Source of the DNA: Tateyamaria sp. ANG-S1
GTDB lineage: Bacteria; Pseudomonadota; Alphaproteobacteria; Rhodobacterales; Rhodobacteraceae
Reading direction: 5' to 3'
Assembly (NCBI RefSeq): GCF_000814025.1
Contig: NZ_JWLL01000003.1
Location: 536,373 to 600,372, forward strand
Length of the DNA stretch: 64,000 nucleotides
The stretch's first letter is position 1; the number at the start of each line of letters is the position of its first letter. This document shows positions 9,117 through 17,601 of this stretch, piece by piece. The position numbers were made by a program, and so were the translations under genes. The notes below the pieces were generated by a model. That model was not told the origin of the DNA. It worked only from the letters and a program-made list of their open reading frames with translations, and did not search any database.

Positions 9117-9905
9117 ATGAACACGGCAGCCCCCCGGTCGGGGGAGGGAACCATTGCCAAGGCGTTGGAAGTGCTGGACCTCGTGGCCCAGCTGGAACGT
9201 CCTGTGCGGTTTTCCGAATTGCTGGCCCTGTCCCCCCACCCCAAGGCCACGCTGTATCGTCTGGTGCAGACGCTTACGTCGCTGGGGATGCTGCGCTACG
9301 ATTCTGAACGCCAGACCTATGCCCCCGGTTTGCGCCTTGTTCGCCTGGCCCATGCGGCGTGGCGACAGAGTTCGCTGGCCCCGATTGCGCGCCCGTTCAT
9401 TGACAATCTGAGCGCGCAGGTGGGCGAGACAGTGCACCTGGCCCAGATGGATGGCGGGCAGGTTCTGTACGTGGACAAGCGCAACGCCGCCGAGCCGCTG
9501 GAGATGTTTTCGCAGGCGGGCAAGGTCGGCCCCGGATATTGCACGGGCGTGGGCAAGGCGATGCTGGCCTTTCTGGCGGACGACGCGCTGGACACCGCCC
9601 TTTCGCAACAGGCGTGGTTTGCCCACACGACCCACACCCATACGAGCCGCGAATCTTTGTGCTCTGAACTGGAGGCGATTCGAGCCGAGGGCGTCGCCTA
9701 TGACCGTGAAGAGCATGAGCCCGGTATCATCTGTGTCGCCGCCCCGATCCTGTCCGATGCGGGCCGGTCCATCGGCGCGCTGAGCGTCACCACATCCACC
9801 GCGCGCAAGTCGCTGGCCGATCTGGGTCAGCTTGCGCCGCATCTTCAATCCACCGCGCGCGATATCGCCGGTGCCGCTGCCAACTGGCAGTTTCCAAGTC
9901 AATAA
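9117..9905 (+). CDS. IclR-family transcriptional regulator of the galactoside operon
   Basis: A 262-residue regulator. The N-terminal winged helix-turn-helix covers about residues 15-75 (VRFSELLALSPHPKATLYRL). The effector domain contains GYCTGVGKAMLAFL and the C-terminal EHEPGIICVAAPILSDAG, IGALSVT pattern typical of IclR proteins. The start is ATG 9117, preceded by GGGAGGAG. It is divergent from the sugar operon and 12 bp upstream of the ABC ATPase gene, so it probably senses a galactose-derived metabolite and controls both transcripts. The palindromes at 9014-9056 are its likely targets. Confidence 0.92.
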   Translation: MNTAAPRSGEGTIAKALEVLDLVAQLERPVRFSELLALSPHPKATLYRLVQTLTSLGMLRYDSERQTYAPGLRLVRLAHAAWRQSSLAPIARPFIDNLSAQVGETVHLAQMDGGQVLYVDKRNAAEPLEMFSQAGKVGPGYCTGVGKAMLAFLADDALDTALSQQAWFAHTTHTHTSRESLCSELEAIRAEGVAYDREEHEPGIICVAAPILSDAGRSIGALSVTTSTARKSLADLGQLAPHLQSTARDIAGAAANWQFPSQ

Positions 9906-9917
9906 AGGGAGGACACC

Positions 9918-10979
9918 ATGACCGGTGTGACATTGCAGAAAGCCATCAAGCGCTACGGCGCGACACAGGTCATCCATGGTGTGGACCTGACCATTGATGA
10001 TGGCGAGTTCTGCGTCTTTGTCGGCCCGTCGGGCTGCGGCAAGTCCACCCTGCTGCGCATGATTGCGGGGCTTGAGGAGACAAGCGACGGACAGATCAGC
10101 ATCGGCACCCGTGACGTGACCCATATGGACCCGGCCGAGCGCGGCGTGGCGATGGTGTTCCAGACCTATGCTCTGTATCCGCACATGACGGTCGAAGAGA
10201 ACATGGGCTTTGGCCTGAAGATGAATGGCGTCGACAAAGAGACCATTCGGAAGAAGGTCGATGGGGCGTCCAAGATCCTGAAGCTGGACGAGTATTTGAA
10301 GCGCAAGCCTGCTGCCCTGTCTGGGGGGCAGCGTCAGCGCGTGGCCATTGGCCGGTCGATTGTGCGGGGGCCGGAGGTGTTTCTGTTTGACGAGCCGCTG
10401 TCCAACCTTGATGCTGAGCTGCGCGTGGATATGCGGGTGGAGATTGCCCGGCTGCACAAGGAGCTGGGCACCACGATGATCTATGTGACCCACGATCAGG
10501 TCGAGGCGATGACGCTGGCCGACAAGATTGTGGTGCTGCGCGCGGGACATATCGAGCAGGTGGGTTCGCCCATGCATCTCTATCAGGACCCCGACAACAA
10601 GTTTGTCGCTGGCTTCATCGGCTCACCTGCAATGAATTTCGTGAAGGGGATCGTGGAAGGGAACGGTGTGCGGGTGCCGGGCCTTGGCGACCGTCTGGTG
10701 CCGACATCCGTGGGACTGCCGTCGGCGGGGACCGAGGTGATCGTGGGTGTGCGTCCGCAGGACATGTCGCTGGCCGAAGGCGCGTCGCCCATCACGCTGG
10801 ATATTCGCGAGCGGTTGGGCGGTGTGGCTTATGACTACCTGACCACGCCAACCGGTGAGCGGGTGATCGTGGAATCGAAGGGCGACCTGGCGATGGAGGA
10901 AGGGACAGAGGTCACCGTGTCCTTTGATGACGACCGGGTGATGTTCTTTGATGCGCGAAGCGAGCAGCGGCTGCGGTGA
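9918..10979 (+). CDS. Sugar ABC transporter ATPase, UgpC/MalK type
   Basis: A 353-residue ATPase with Walker A GPSGCGKST, Q-loop FQTYALYPHMTVEENM, signature LSGGQRQRVAIG, Walker B VFLFDEPLSNLD and switch His in YVTHDQVEAMTL. A C-terminal TOBE/regulatory domain starts at about residue 235. It powers the two permeases coded on the other strand; no other ATPase is present in the sugar operon. A GGGAGGA ribosome site precedes the ATG. The gene is followed by a clear terminator at 11001-11033. UgpC-like ATPases can serve several CUT1 transporters, so a wider role is possible. Confidence 0.94.
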   Translation: MTGVTLQKAIKRYGATQVIHGVDLTIDDGEFCVFVGPSGCGKSTLLRMIAGLEETSDGQISIGTRDVTHMDPAERGVAMVFQTYALYPHMTVEENMGFGLKMNGVDKETIRKKVDGASKILKLDEYLKRKPAALSGGQRQRVAIGRSIVRGPEVFLFDEPLSNLDAELRVDMRVEIARLHKELGTTMIYVTHDQVEAMTLADKIVVLRAGHIEQVGSPMHLYQDPDNKFVAGFIGSPAMNFVKGIVEGNGVRVPGLGDRLVPTSVGLPSAGTEVIVGVRPQDMSLAEGASPITLDIRERLGGVAYDYLTTPTGERVIVESKGDLAMEEGTEVTVSFDDDRVMFFDARSEQRLR

Positions 10980-11000
10980 GCTAGGTTTTAAGCGAGATTG

Positions 11001-11033
11001 GCCGTCATCTGTGTGTCAGGTGGCGGCTTTTTT
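11001..11033 (+). terminator. Rho-independent terminator after the ABC ATPase gene
   Basis: An 11-bp stem (GCCGTCATCTG with CAGGTGGCGGC, two G-U pairs), loop TGTGT, is followed directly by six T residues. It ends the IclR-ATPase transcript. Confidence 0.88.
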
Positions 11034-11170
11034 GTGCGCTGGGGATGGATTGGGGTAAGGTGCGCTATTTGATGTTTTTGGAGCTATTTCTGTGTTCAAA
11101 TCTGATTTTTGATGGAAAATTCATAACAGTATAACGCGCATCAATATGAGCCTCGTCGGCGCATGTGCTT

Positions 11171-11255
11171 AACCTGCGAGGCAGGTTGACCGGCGATCTT
11201 CTCAAGCAAAGCTTTTGAAGTGTCTGGCAGTGCATTGAATCCAAACCAAGATTCA
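11171..11255 (-). other. Weak stem-loops downstream of ptsP
   Basis: In the gap after ptsP there is a 7-bp hairpin (AACCTGC at 11171-11177 with GCAGGTT at 11181-11187) and a 6-bp one (11236-11241 with 11250-11255). Neither has a good T-run on the minus strand. They may assist termination of ptsP, but this is weak. Confidence 0.35.
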
Positions 11256-11260
11256 GTGTG

Positions 11261-13498
11261 TCACTTCTGATCGCGCAAATAGTCCATAATCGCGGGCCGG
11301 ACGTTCATATCGCCCCTGTGGCGCGCATCGGCAATGACCTTGCGGACTTCATCCAGATTTGAGCGTCTTAACAACGACTTGACCGGCCCAATTGAGGCCG
11401 GGCGCATCGACAGGCGGCGCAGGCCGATGGCGGCAAAGCACAAGGCTTCAACCGGACGGCCTGCGTCTTCGCCACAGAAAGACAGCGCCGTGTCGGTCTG
11501 TGCGCAGCGCTCTACGATGCGTTCGATGAAGGACAGGAACGACACGTTGAGGGTGTCGTAACGCCGCCGCACCCGCTCATTCTCGCGGTCGGCGGCGAAG
11601 AAGAACTGCTTGAGGTCGTTGCCCCCGATAGAGAGGAAGCCCACCTCTTCAAAGAATTTACGGGGCGCAAAGGCCAGGCTGGGGGTTTCGAGCATCGCAC
11701 CCACTTCGACCTTTTCGGGCAGCACATGGCCCAGCCGCGCCTCGCGCTCCATGGCCTTGTCCACCTCGGCACGGGCCTGCGTGTATTCTTCGTATTGCGC
11801 CACGAAGGGGAACATCACCGTCAGCGGCCGCCCATTCGCGGCCCGGATCAACGCCTGCAACTGCATCCGCATCACGCCGGGCTTGTCGAGGCCGACGCGG
11901 ATCGCGCGCCAACCCAGCGCCGGGTTCGGCTCGTCATTGGGCTTCATGTAGGGCAGCACCTTGTCCGACCCGATGTCGAGCGTGCGGAAGATCACGGGCT
12001 TGCCACCCGCCGCATCCAGCACGCGGGCGTAAAGCGCCGACAGTTCCGATCGTTTGGGCATCTGGTTGCGCACCAGGAACTGCAATTCGGTGCGGAACAG
12101 GCCCACGCCCTCGGCCCCCGACCCCTGTAGCGATGGCAGATCCGCCATCAGCCCCGCATTCATATGCAGCGACACGACCGACCCGCAGAGCGTTTCTGCC
12201 GGTTTGTCACGGATCGACGCATAGCGTTCCACCGCGGCCGCCTGCATCGCCATCTTGTCGCGGAAGGCCGTCACGACAGTATCATCCGGGCGCAGGTGCA
12301 CGATGCCCTGTTCGCCATCGACCATCACGTGATCGCCGTTCAACGCCTCAAGCGTCGCGCGGTCGGCATGAACGATCAGGGGTATGGCCAGCGCCCGCGC
12401 CACGATGGCGGCGTGACTGCCGACGGATCCGGCCTCGAGGATGATCCCCTTGAGGCTGCGGCCATAGTCCAGCAGTTCCGCGGGCCCGATATTGCGGGCC
12501 ACGAGGATGGGATCGGCGGGCATCTCGGCACCGGTATCGGACCCCTGCCCCGTCAGAATACGCAGCAGGCGGTTCGACAGGTCGTCCAGATCCGACAGGC
12601 GTTCACGCAGATAGCTGTCGGTCGCCTGTCCCATGCGGGCGCGGGCGAGCGATTGCTCTTTCTCGACCGCGGCTTCGGCGCTGAGACCGTTGGAAATATC
12701 CTCTTGCATGCGCCGCATCCAGCCCTTGGAATTGGCAAACATGCGATAGGCTTCAAGGACTTGCGCCTGTTCCTTGTCAGCGGCGAGCGCCAGCATCTTG
12801 TCGACGCCCACGCGCAATTCCTCGACCGCTTCGGTCAGACGCTCCAACTCACGGTGCGGATCATCGGCGATGGGATTGGTGACGACGACGCGCGGTTCGT
12901 GCAGCCAGATATGGCCCTCGGCCACGCCCTCCTGTGCAACCGTGCCGCGCAGCATGACGGGCTGCGAATGACGCGCGCCCATGGCCGCGCCCTCGCCCAC
13001 AAAAGCACCGAGTTCAGCCATTTCAGCCAAGACCATCGCGACGACTTCGAGGGCATAGACCTCGTCCGCGGAAAACTCGCGCGCTTCTTTCGATTGCACG
13101 ACCAGCACGCCCAGCGCCTCACCCAGACGCTGCACAGGCACGCCAAGGAAACTGGAAAACACTTCTTCGCCGGTTTCCGGCATAAAGCGGAAGCCACGCG
13201 CATTCGGCGCATCGGCGGTGTTCACGACCTGGCGGCGTTGCGCCACCCGACCCACGAGCCCCTCGCCCAGGCGCATCCGGGTCTGGTGCACAGACTCGGG
13301 GTTCAGCCCTTCGGTGGCGCAGAGCTCAAGTGTTTCTTCATCCCGGAACAGATAGATCGAACAGACCTCACACCCGATGCTGGTGGCGATCAGATGGGTG
13401 ATCTTGTCCAGCCGCGCCTGGCCCGGGTCATCCCCCGCCATGGCGTCGCGCAAGCGGCCCAGCAGCTTGCGGCTTTCTGTTTCAAGGCGTTCGGCCAT
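11261..13498 (-). CDS. ptsP: Phosphoenolpyruvate-protein phosphotransferase of the nitrogen PTS (EI-Ntr)
   Basis: A 745-residue EI-Ntr. An N-terminal GAF domain covers about residues 25-165 (LIATSIGCEVCSIYLF, LGVLVVQS). The PTS enzyme I core follows. The phospho-accepting His is about residue 362 in EAGSVGSHAAIVARALAIP. The PEP-binding barrel carries GVGLFRTELQFL, RTLDIGSDKVLPY and ALSFCGEDAGRP, where the Cys is the usual C-terminal catalytic residue. It starts the NPr/EIIA-Ntr phosphorelay, which tunes nitrogen, potassium and carbon-storage responses. Length is normal for the family. It is transcribed in the same direction as lysC, separated from it by a metallopeptidase gene. Confidence 0.96.
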   Translation of the reverse strand: MAERLETESRKLLGRLRDAMAGDDPGQARLDKITHLIATSIGCEVCSIYLFRDEETLELCATEGLNPESVHQTRMRLGEGLVGRVAQRRQVVNTADAPNARGFRFMPETGEEVFSSFLGVPVQRLGEALGVLVVQSKEAREFSADEVYALEVVAMVLAEMAELGAFVGEGAAMGARHSQPVMLRGTVAQEGVAEGHIWLHEPRVVVTNPIADDPHRELERLTEAVEELRVGVDKMLALAADKEQAQVLEAYRMFANSKGWMRRMQEDISNGLSAEAAVEKEQSLARARMGQATDSYLRERLSDLDDLSNRLLRILTGQGSDTGAEMPADPILVARNIGPAELLDYGRSLKGIILEAGSVGSHAAIVARALAIPLIVHADRATLEALNGDHVMVDGEQGIVHLRPDDTVVTAFRDKMAMQAAAVERYASIRDKPAETLCGSVVSLHMNAGLMADLPSLQGSGAEGVGLFRTELQFLVRNQMPKRSELSALYARVLDAAGGKPVIFRTLDIGSDKVLPYMKPNDEPNPALGWRAIRVGLDKPGVMRMQLQALIRAANGRPLTVMFPFVAQYEEYTQARAEVDKAMEREARLGHVLPEKVEVGAMLETPSLAFAPRKFFEEVGFLSIGGNDLKQFFFAADRENERVRRRYDTLNVSFLSFIERIVERCAQTDTALSFCGEDAGRPVEALCFAAIGLRRLSMRPASIGPVKSLLRRSNLDEVRKVIADARHRGDMNVRPAIMDYLRDQK

Positions 13499-13638
13499 TG
13501 CCGCGCTGTCCCCAATTCGATCCTGCGACGACAGCTTAGATCACAGGGGGGCGCAAAGCGAAACGACAAAGCGACGTCGCAAACCGGATTACTCCCGCAA
13601 AAGTAGTGAATACGCTGCAATCCGCAGCACCAAGCGGA

Positions 13639-14352
13639 TCAATTTGCCAATTGGGCAATCATCCTGTCCACATAGGCGCTGCACAGGAAAATGGTGCGCC
13701 CATTGCGCTGCCACCCGGCAGTTCCGTCACATTGTTCCAGTTCGAGCGTGACGCGCGAATGCCAGTCAATCCGGGTCAGAAGGTCCAGCGCCGTCTCGAC
13801 CAGATCGCGGTTGGCCATCGCCATCAGCTCGAGTTCCGGGTCGACCCGCAGGCCCACTTCGGTCACACGCGCATCGGGGTCCATCCATAGGGGCTGAAGC
13901 GTGCGCCGCCAGCTGCGCAAGATTTCGGGAGCCAGGTCGGCGCAGTTGTCCCGCGCATCGTCGTTCATCATGTTGCGCTCTGCCAAGGCGGAGTAGCGGT
14001 TCGGGTCAAATCCATAAAGCAGACAGATCATCCGCCCTGCCCGCTGCGCGTCCGCCCGGTATTCGGAAAACGGGCCAGGGGTTGCCCCGTCGGCGCGATG
14101 CTGGGCTGCGCGTGCTTCGATGATGGCTTCGGCCCGGTCGGGTAGGGTCAGGTAGATGTAGGCGGTCGCGAAATCCTCTGCGATGTCCTCTTCGGGTCCG
14201 AGGACGGGCAGGTCGAATTCGCGCAGAACCGCATGCCCGGCCTCGTGCGCAATCACATGCAAGAGGGCATTACCCACCCGCTCCGGCAACTGGGTCGCTG
14301 CCGCCGGAACCGCCCAGATCACAAGAAGCAAAGCGTAAAGCGTGCGCAACAT
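13639..14352 (-). CDS. DUF4344-type secreted metallopeptidase
   Basis: A 237-residue protein with a signal peptide (MLRTLYALLLVIWAVPAAA). Soon after comes HVIAHEAGHAVLREFDLP, an HExxH zinc motif, followed by PEEDIAEDFATAYIYL, which could supply a third ligand. These features match the DUF4344 metallopeptidase family, whose substrate is unknown to me. The cysteines in ICLLYG, DNCADL, LEQCDG and FLCSAY may form disulfides, fitting an exported protein. It lies between lysC and ptsP on the same strand, 42 bp after the lysC stop side and 140 bp before ptsP, so it may be co-transcribed with either. Confidence 0.8.
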   Translation of the reverse strand: MLRTLYALLLVIWAVPAAATQLPERVGNALLHVIAHEAGHAVLREFDLPVLGPEEDIAEDFATAYIYLTLPDRAEAIIEARAAQHRADGATPGPFSEYRADAQRAGRMICLLYGFDPNRYSALAERNMMNDDARDNCADLAPEILRSWRRTLQPLWMDPDARVTEVGLRVDPELELMAMANRDLVETALDLLTRIDWHSRVTLELEQCDGTAGWQRNGRTIFLCSAYVDRMIAQLAN

Positions 14353-14394
14353 AGACCCGTCTCCTGACGTCCGCGTTGCGCTCTAGATGGGGGC

Positions 14395-15633
14395 TTAGGC
14401 CGCCTTGTCCAACTCAAAGGCGTCGTGCAGGGCCTGAACCGCCAATTCCATGTATTTGCGGTCAATCAGCACGCTGATCTTGATCTCGGACGTGGTGATG
14501 ACCTTGATGTTGATGCCCTCGGCGCTCAGGCATTGGAACATCTTGGCCGCAACGCCTGTGTGGCTGCGCATGCCGATGCCTACGACGCTGATCTTGGCAA
14601 CATCCGTGTCGGCGATGAGTTCGTGAAAATTGATGATCCCTTCGCCTTTGGCTGCGTCCATCGCCTTTTCGGCGCGCGCGACCTGATCCGTGGGGCAGGA
14701 GAAGGTCATGTCCGTCCGCCCCTCTTCCGAGATGTTCTGGACGATCATGTCCACGTTCACACCCGCATCCGACAGCGCGGTAAAGATGGTGGCGGCAATC
14801 CCCGGACGGTCCGCGACCGACACAAGCGTCATCTTCGCCTCGTCCCGGGAAAAGGCCACACCGGCCACGACATTGCTTTCCATGATATCCTCCTCGTCGC
14901 AGACCAGCGTGCCTGCATTGTCGGATTGTTCTTCGAAACTCGACAGCACGCGCAGGCGCACCTTGTAGCGCATTGCGAGCTCAACCGAACGGGTTTGCAG
15001 CACCTTGGCACCGAGCGATGCCAGTTCCAGCATCTCTTCGAACGCGATCTTTTCAAGCTTGCGCGCCTTGGGGCTGACTCGCGGGTCGGTGGTGTAGACG
15101 CCGTCGACATCCGTGTAGATGTCGCAGCGCTCAGCGTCGAAGGCTGCGGCAAAGGCAACGGCAGTGGTATCCGACCCGCCCCGGCCCAGCGTGGTGATGC
15201 GGCCCTCGGGGCTGATGCCCTGAAACCCTGCAACCACGGCAACGCGCATGCCTTCGCCAAACTTGGCGTTGATGTTGTCGGTGGGGATTTCTTCAATCCT
15301 GGCCGAGGAGTGCGAGGAGTTGGTCTTGAGCGGCACCTGCCAGCCCTGCCAGGAGCGTGCGGGCACGTCCATTTCCTGCAAGGTCAGCGCCATCAGCCCG
15401 GCTGTCACGTTCTCTCCGCTCGACACCACGGCATCATATTCGCGGGCATCGAACAGGGGCGAGGTCTCATTCACCCAGCCCACCAGTTCATTGGTCTTGC
15501 CCGACATGGCCGACACGATGACGATGACGTCATAGCCCTTGGCCACCTCAACGCCGACGCGCTTGGCCGCGCGGCGGATGCGGTCCAGCGTGGCCACAGA
15601 TGTGCCACCGAATTTCATCACAAGAACAGGCAT
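14395..15633 (-). CDS. lysC: Aspartate kinase
   Basis: A 412-residue monofunctional aspartokinase. It begins MPVLVMKFGGTSVATLDRI with the KFGGTS motif, followed by the amino-acid-kinase domain (VSSGENVTAGLMAL, TLGRGGSDTTAVAFAAA, DVDGVYTTDPRV). Two C-terminal ACT domains follow, with SVADRPGIAATIFTALSDAG in the first and VGIGMRSHTGVAAKMFQCL in the second. It makes aspartyl phosphate for lysine, threonine and methionine synthesis and is expected to be feedback-inhibited through the ACT domains. I use the ATG at 15633; a TTG four codons earlier is less likely. It gives threonine synthase (thrC, 34658) its upstream flux. Confidence 0.96.
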   Translation of the reverse strand: MPVLVMKFGGTSVATLDRIRRAAKRVGVEVAKGYDVIVIVSAMSGKTNELVGWVNETSPLFDAREYDAVVSSGENVTAGLMALTLQEMDVPARSWQGWQVPLKTNSSHSSARIEEIPTDNINAKFGEGMRVAVVAGFQGISPEGRITTLGRGGSDTTAVAFAAAFDAERCDIYTDVDGVYTTDPRVSPKARKLEKIAFEEMLELASLGAKVLQTRSVELAMRYKVRLRVLSSFEEQSDNAGTLVCDEEDIMESNVVAGVAFSRDEAKMTLVSVADRPGIAATIFTALSDAGVNVDMIVQNISEEGRTDMTFSCPTDQVARAEKAMDAAKGEGIINFHELIADTDVAKISVVGIGMRSHTGVAAKMFQCLSAEGINIKVITTSEIKISVLIDRKYMELAVQALHDAFELDKAA

Positions 15634-15743
15634 GAAGGGCCCCAATTTTCAGTCCGCCCGGCCTTACCCCCCGATGTCAGAAGTTGCAAGGACGGGGCTG
15701 ACCCTCTCCCTTTCTTCTGGCTCAAAATACCTTCGGGGGAGCT

Positions 15744-15766
15744 CGAGGGGGCAGACAGCCCCCTCG
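15744..15766. repeat. GC-rich hairpin between SDR and lysC genes
   Basis: CGAGGGGGC and GCCCCCTCG form a perfect 9-bp stem around loop agaca. The flanks read cttctggctcaaaatacctt and cagaag. From memory, similar CTTCTGGCnnAAAATA plus GC-rich stem elements are scattered in Roseobacter intergenic DNA. It may act as a terminator for the SDR transcript, though no T-run follows. Confidence 0.55.
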
Positions 15767-15817
15767 TCAGAAGAAATAGATCGCGCCGCCGAAGGCGACC
15801 TTTGGATCACGTGCACA

Positions 15818-16459
15818 TCAGTAAGCGTGCGCGCGCCCGTCCCATGTCTCGAAACAGCCCGTGGTGTCGTGACTCAGCGCCGCAAAACGCTGCATCAATC
15901 CCGCCACCGCCTCGTCCACGGTGATGTCGGCCGCATCGCCGCCCATATCCGTCTGCACCCAGCCGGGGTGATAAATACCCACGGCCACCTCCCCCGCTAG
16001 ATCCGTGGCAAGGTTTCGGCCCAGGTTCAGCGCCGCGGCCTTCGACGCACGGTAGATATAGCTGCCGCCGGGTGCGCGAGTGTGGGAGGCCATCTGGGAC
16101 GAGATGATCGCGATGCGGGGTGCGGATGCCGCGCGCAAGTTTGGCAGCAAGGTCTGAACGGTCAGGAACACCCCCGTCACATTCGCGGCAAAGCTCTGCG
16201 CCCAGAGATCGGCGGCATAGCCGGTCTCAAGATCATTGCCCTTGTCCAGATAGACGCCGGCATTGCACACCAGTAGATCGATGGGCCGCCCCGCAAGCTG
16301 CGCGGACATCGCGCGGTGATCCTGCGGCTGGGTGACATCCAGCGTCACTTCCGCCCCCGATGACCGGCCCGTGCCCGTCACCTCGTGCCCTTGCGCCCGG
16401 TAGGCAGACGCCAGCCCGGCCCCAATGCCTCGGGTCGCCCCAGTGATCAGAATGTGCAT
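15818..16459 (-). CDS. SDR-family NAD(P)-dependent oxidoreductase
   Basis: A 213-residue short SDR. It has the cofactor motif ITGATRGIGAGLASAY, the structural LLVCNAGVYLD, the catalytic Ser region IAIISSQMASH, the catalytic YRASK (Tyr and Lys both present) and the post-catalytic YHPGWVQTDMGG. The sequence resembles the CsgA/sniffer-like single-domain SDRs that reduce small carbonyls. The substrate cannot be deduced. The start lies eight bases after the stop of the DUF1178 gene with a GAGGG ribosome site, so the two genes are probably co-transcribed. Confidence 0.9.
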   Translation of the reverse strand: MHILITGATRGIGAGLASAYRAQGHEVTGTGRSSGAEVTLDVTQPQDHRAMSAQLAGRPIDLLVCNAGVYLDKGNDLETGYAADLWAQSFAANVTGVFLTVQTLLPNLRAASAPRIAIISSQMASHTRAPGGSYIYRASKAAALNLGRNLATDLAGEVAVGIYHPGWVQTDMGGDAADITVDEAVAGLMQRFAALSHDTTGCFETWDGRAHAY

Positions 16460-16467
16460 GGAAACCC

Positions 16468-16893
16468 TCAGTTCGCTTTACGTGACGGGACAAAGGGCAA
16501 TGGTGCCACGGGCACGCCATCCTCGATCAGCTGCTTGGCCTCTTCCCGGTTCGCCTCGCCCCAGATCGGGCGGTCGGGCTGTTCGCCAAGGTGCTGCGCG
16601 AGCGCCTCGGAGGCAAAGTTGCCGCCCACATAGGTTGCGTTCTTCTCGACCGCCTCGCGCATCTGGGCCATGGCGGCCTCAACTTCGGAGGCTGGCTTGG
16701 ACAGCGGTTGTTCCGCGACATCCGCCTGCGTCGTGCTGACGCGCGGTGCCATAATCGCCTTGGACACATCAGAAGTCCCGCACACGGCGCACGACACGTG
16801 CCCGGCCGCCTTGAGACTGTCAAAGGCATCCGCACTGGCGAACCAGCTTTCGAAGCCGTGCCCATCGGCACATTTGAGCGCGTACTTGATCAT
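16468..16893 (-). CDS. DUF1178-family protein
   Basis: A 141-residue protein opening MIKYALKCADGHGFESWF and carrying CAVCGTSDVSKAIMAPRV. The Cys residues (KCADGH, CAVC) suggest a small zinc-ribbon fold. The C-terminal PIWGEANREEAKQLIEDG and VPVAPLPFV are characteristic of DUF1178, a family common in alphaproteobacteria and of unknown function. No membrane segment or signal peptide is seen. It sits directly upstream of the SDR gene on the same strand and is followed on its promoter side by the Nudix gene. Confidence 0.88.
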   Translation of the reverse strand: MIKYALKCADGHGFESWFASADAFDSLKAAGHVSCAVCGTSDVSKAIMAPRVSTTQADVAEQPLSKPASEVEAAMAQMREAVEKNATYVGGNFASEALAQHLGEQPDRPIWGEANREEAKQLIEDGVPVAPLPFVPSRKAN

Positions 16894-16949
16894 TGCTGCG
16901 CGAACATAGGGGCTAGTGGGCGAAGGTCAAAGGCATAAAAGCCGCAGCT

Positions 16950-17423
16950 TCAAGCCAGATAGCGCGGGTCGAAATCGCGCAGGATGCGGGCCAGTTCCGG
17001 GGAATCGACCATCTGCGACGCCTTCTTGCGGCTCACCCATTTGCGTTTGCGTTCTGACGCTTCGGGATAGTCGGACTCCAGCGATTTCACCTTGAGCGCA
17101 TAGACCATCGCCACAACCGGCAGCCCGGCATCATCGCCCATGTCTTTGTTGTAAGAAAACATACCCAAGGGGCGCTGATCGGCACGGCCCTTGGCCCCTG
17201 CCTCTTCCCAGGCTTCCTGCGCGGCGCTGTCACCAGGGGTCAGCCCGTCCATCGGCCAGCCCTTGGGAATGATCCACCGCCGCGTTCTGCGCGAGGTCAC
17301 CAAAAGCACCTGTACCTTGTCGTTGTTCAAACGGTAGCACAGGGCCGCAAACTGGGTCCGCACATCCGCTTTTTTTGCCCGCCCTAACGACAGCGGGAGT
17401 TGTTTGATCATCGGGGCCGTCAC
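16950..17423 (-). CDS. Nudix hydrolase
   Basis: A Nudix-fold protein of about 157 residues. The box is PKGWPMDGLTPGDSAAQEAW followed by EEAGAKG: the EExG core is intact, but the early Glu and the Arg of the canonical REUXEE are Leu and Gln. The RTRRWIIPKGWP lead-in resembles the diphosphoinositol-polyphosphate phosphohydrolase-like branch. I favour a GTG start at 17423 because GGAGGG lies seven bases upstream; the ATG four codons later (MIKQLPLSL) is an alternative. It hydrolyses some nucleoside-diphosphate-linked compound, substrate unknown. The gene is divergent from modA. Confidence 0.87.
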   Translation of the reverse strand: MTAPMIKQLPLSLGRAKKADVRTQFAALCYRLNNDKVQVLLVTSRRTRRWIIPKGWPMDGLTPGDSAAQEAWEEAGAKGRADQRPLGMFSYNKDMGDDAGLPVVAMVYALKVKSLESDYPEASERKRKWVSRKKASQMVDSPELARILRDFDPRYLA

Positions 17424-17601
17424 TGCCCTGCCCTCCGTAATTATGGGTAATATAACGCTGATTTTGGTTAATGACCAGTTATCGGGCGCTTTGTGGACCT
17501 CCAGAGACTGACGGGACGCCACGTCGCCCCACCCCGACCTTCGCATTGGAGCCGCGTTTTAGCCTTGAGGCACCGTGCCGCTTGCCCAATAGTTCGGGGC
17601 G

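Noticed and set aside
7701..9905. A 734-codon plus-strand reading frame across the sugar-binding protein gene and the IclR gene
   Set aside because: Its first two thirds are antisense to a clear binding-protein gene with signal peptide. Only the part from 9117 has family likeness and a ribosome site.
9081..10577. A 498-codon minus-strand frame opposite the IclR and ABC ATPase genes
   Set aside because: His/Arg/Gln-rich shadow of two well-supported plus-strand genes; no motifs. Long shadow frames are expected in GC-rich DNA.
12164..13606. A 480-codon plus-strand frame opposite ptsP
   Set aside because: Antisense to ptsP, whose active His and PEP motifs are clear; composition typical of a shadow frame.
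14425..15924. A 499-codon plus-strand frame opposite lysC
   Set aside because: Antisense to lysC, which has all catalytic and ACT motifs; the frame shows no known pattern.
16950..17423. Calling the Nudix protein inactive because the box lacks its first Glu and Arg
   Set aside because: The metal-binding EExG core is intact and DIPP-like Nudix branches vary at those places, so loss of activity is not supported.
17424..17601. A ModE operator or molybdenum-cofactor riboswitch before modA
   Set aside because: I could not find a ModE-like inverted repeat or a riboswitch-like set of stems in the 178-bp gap; only A/T-rich promoter-like DNA.
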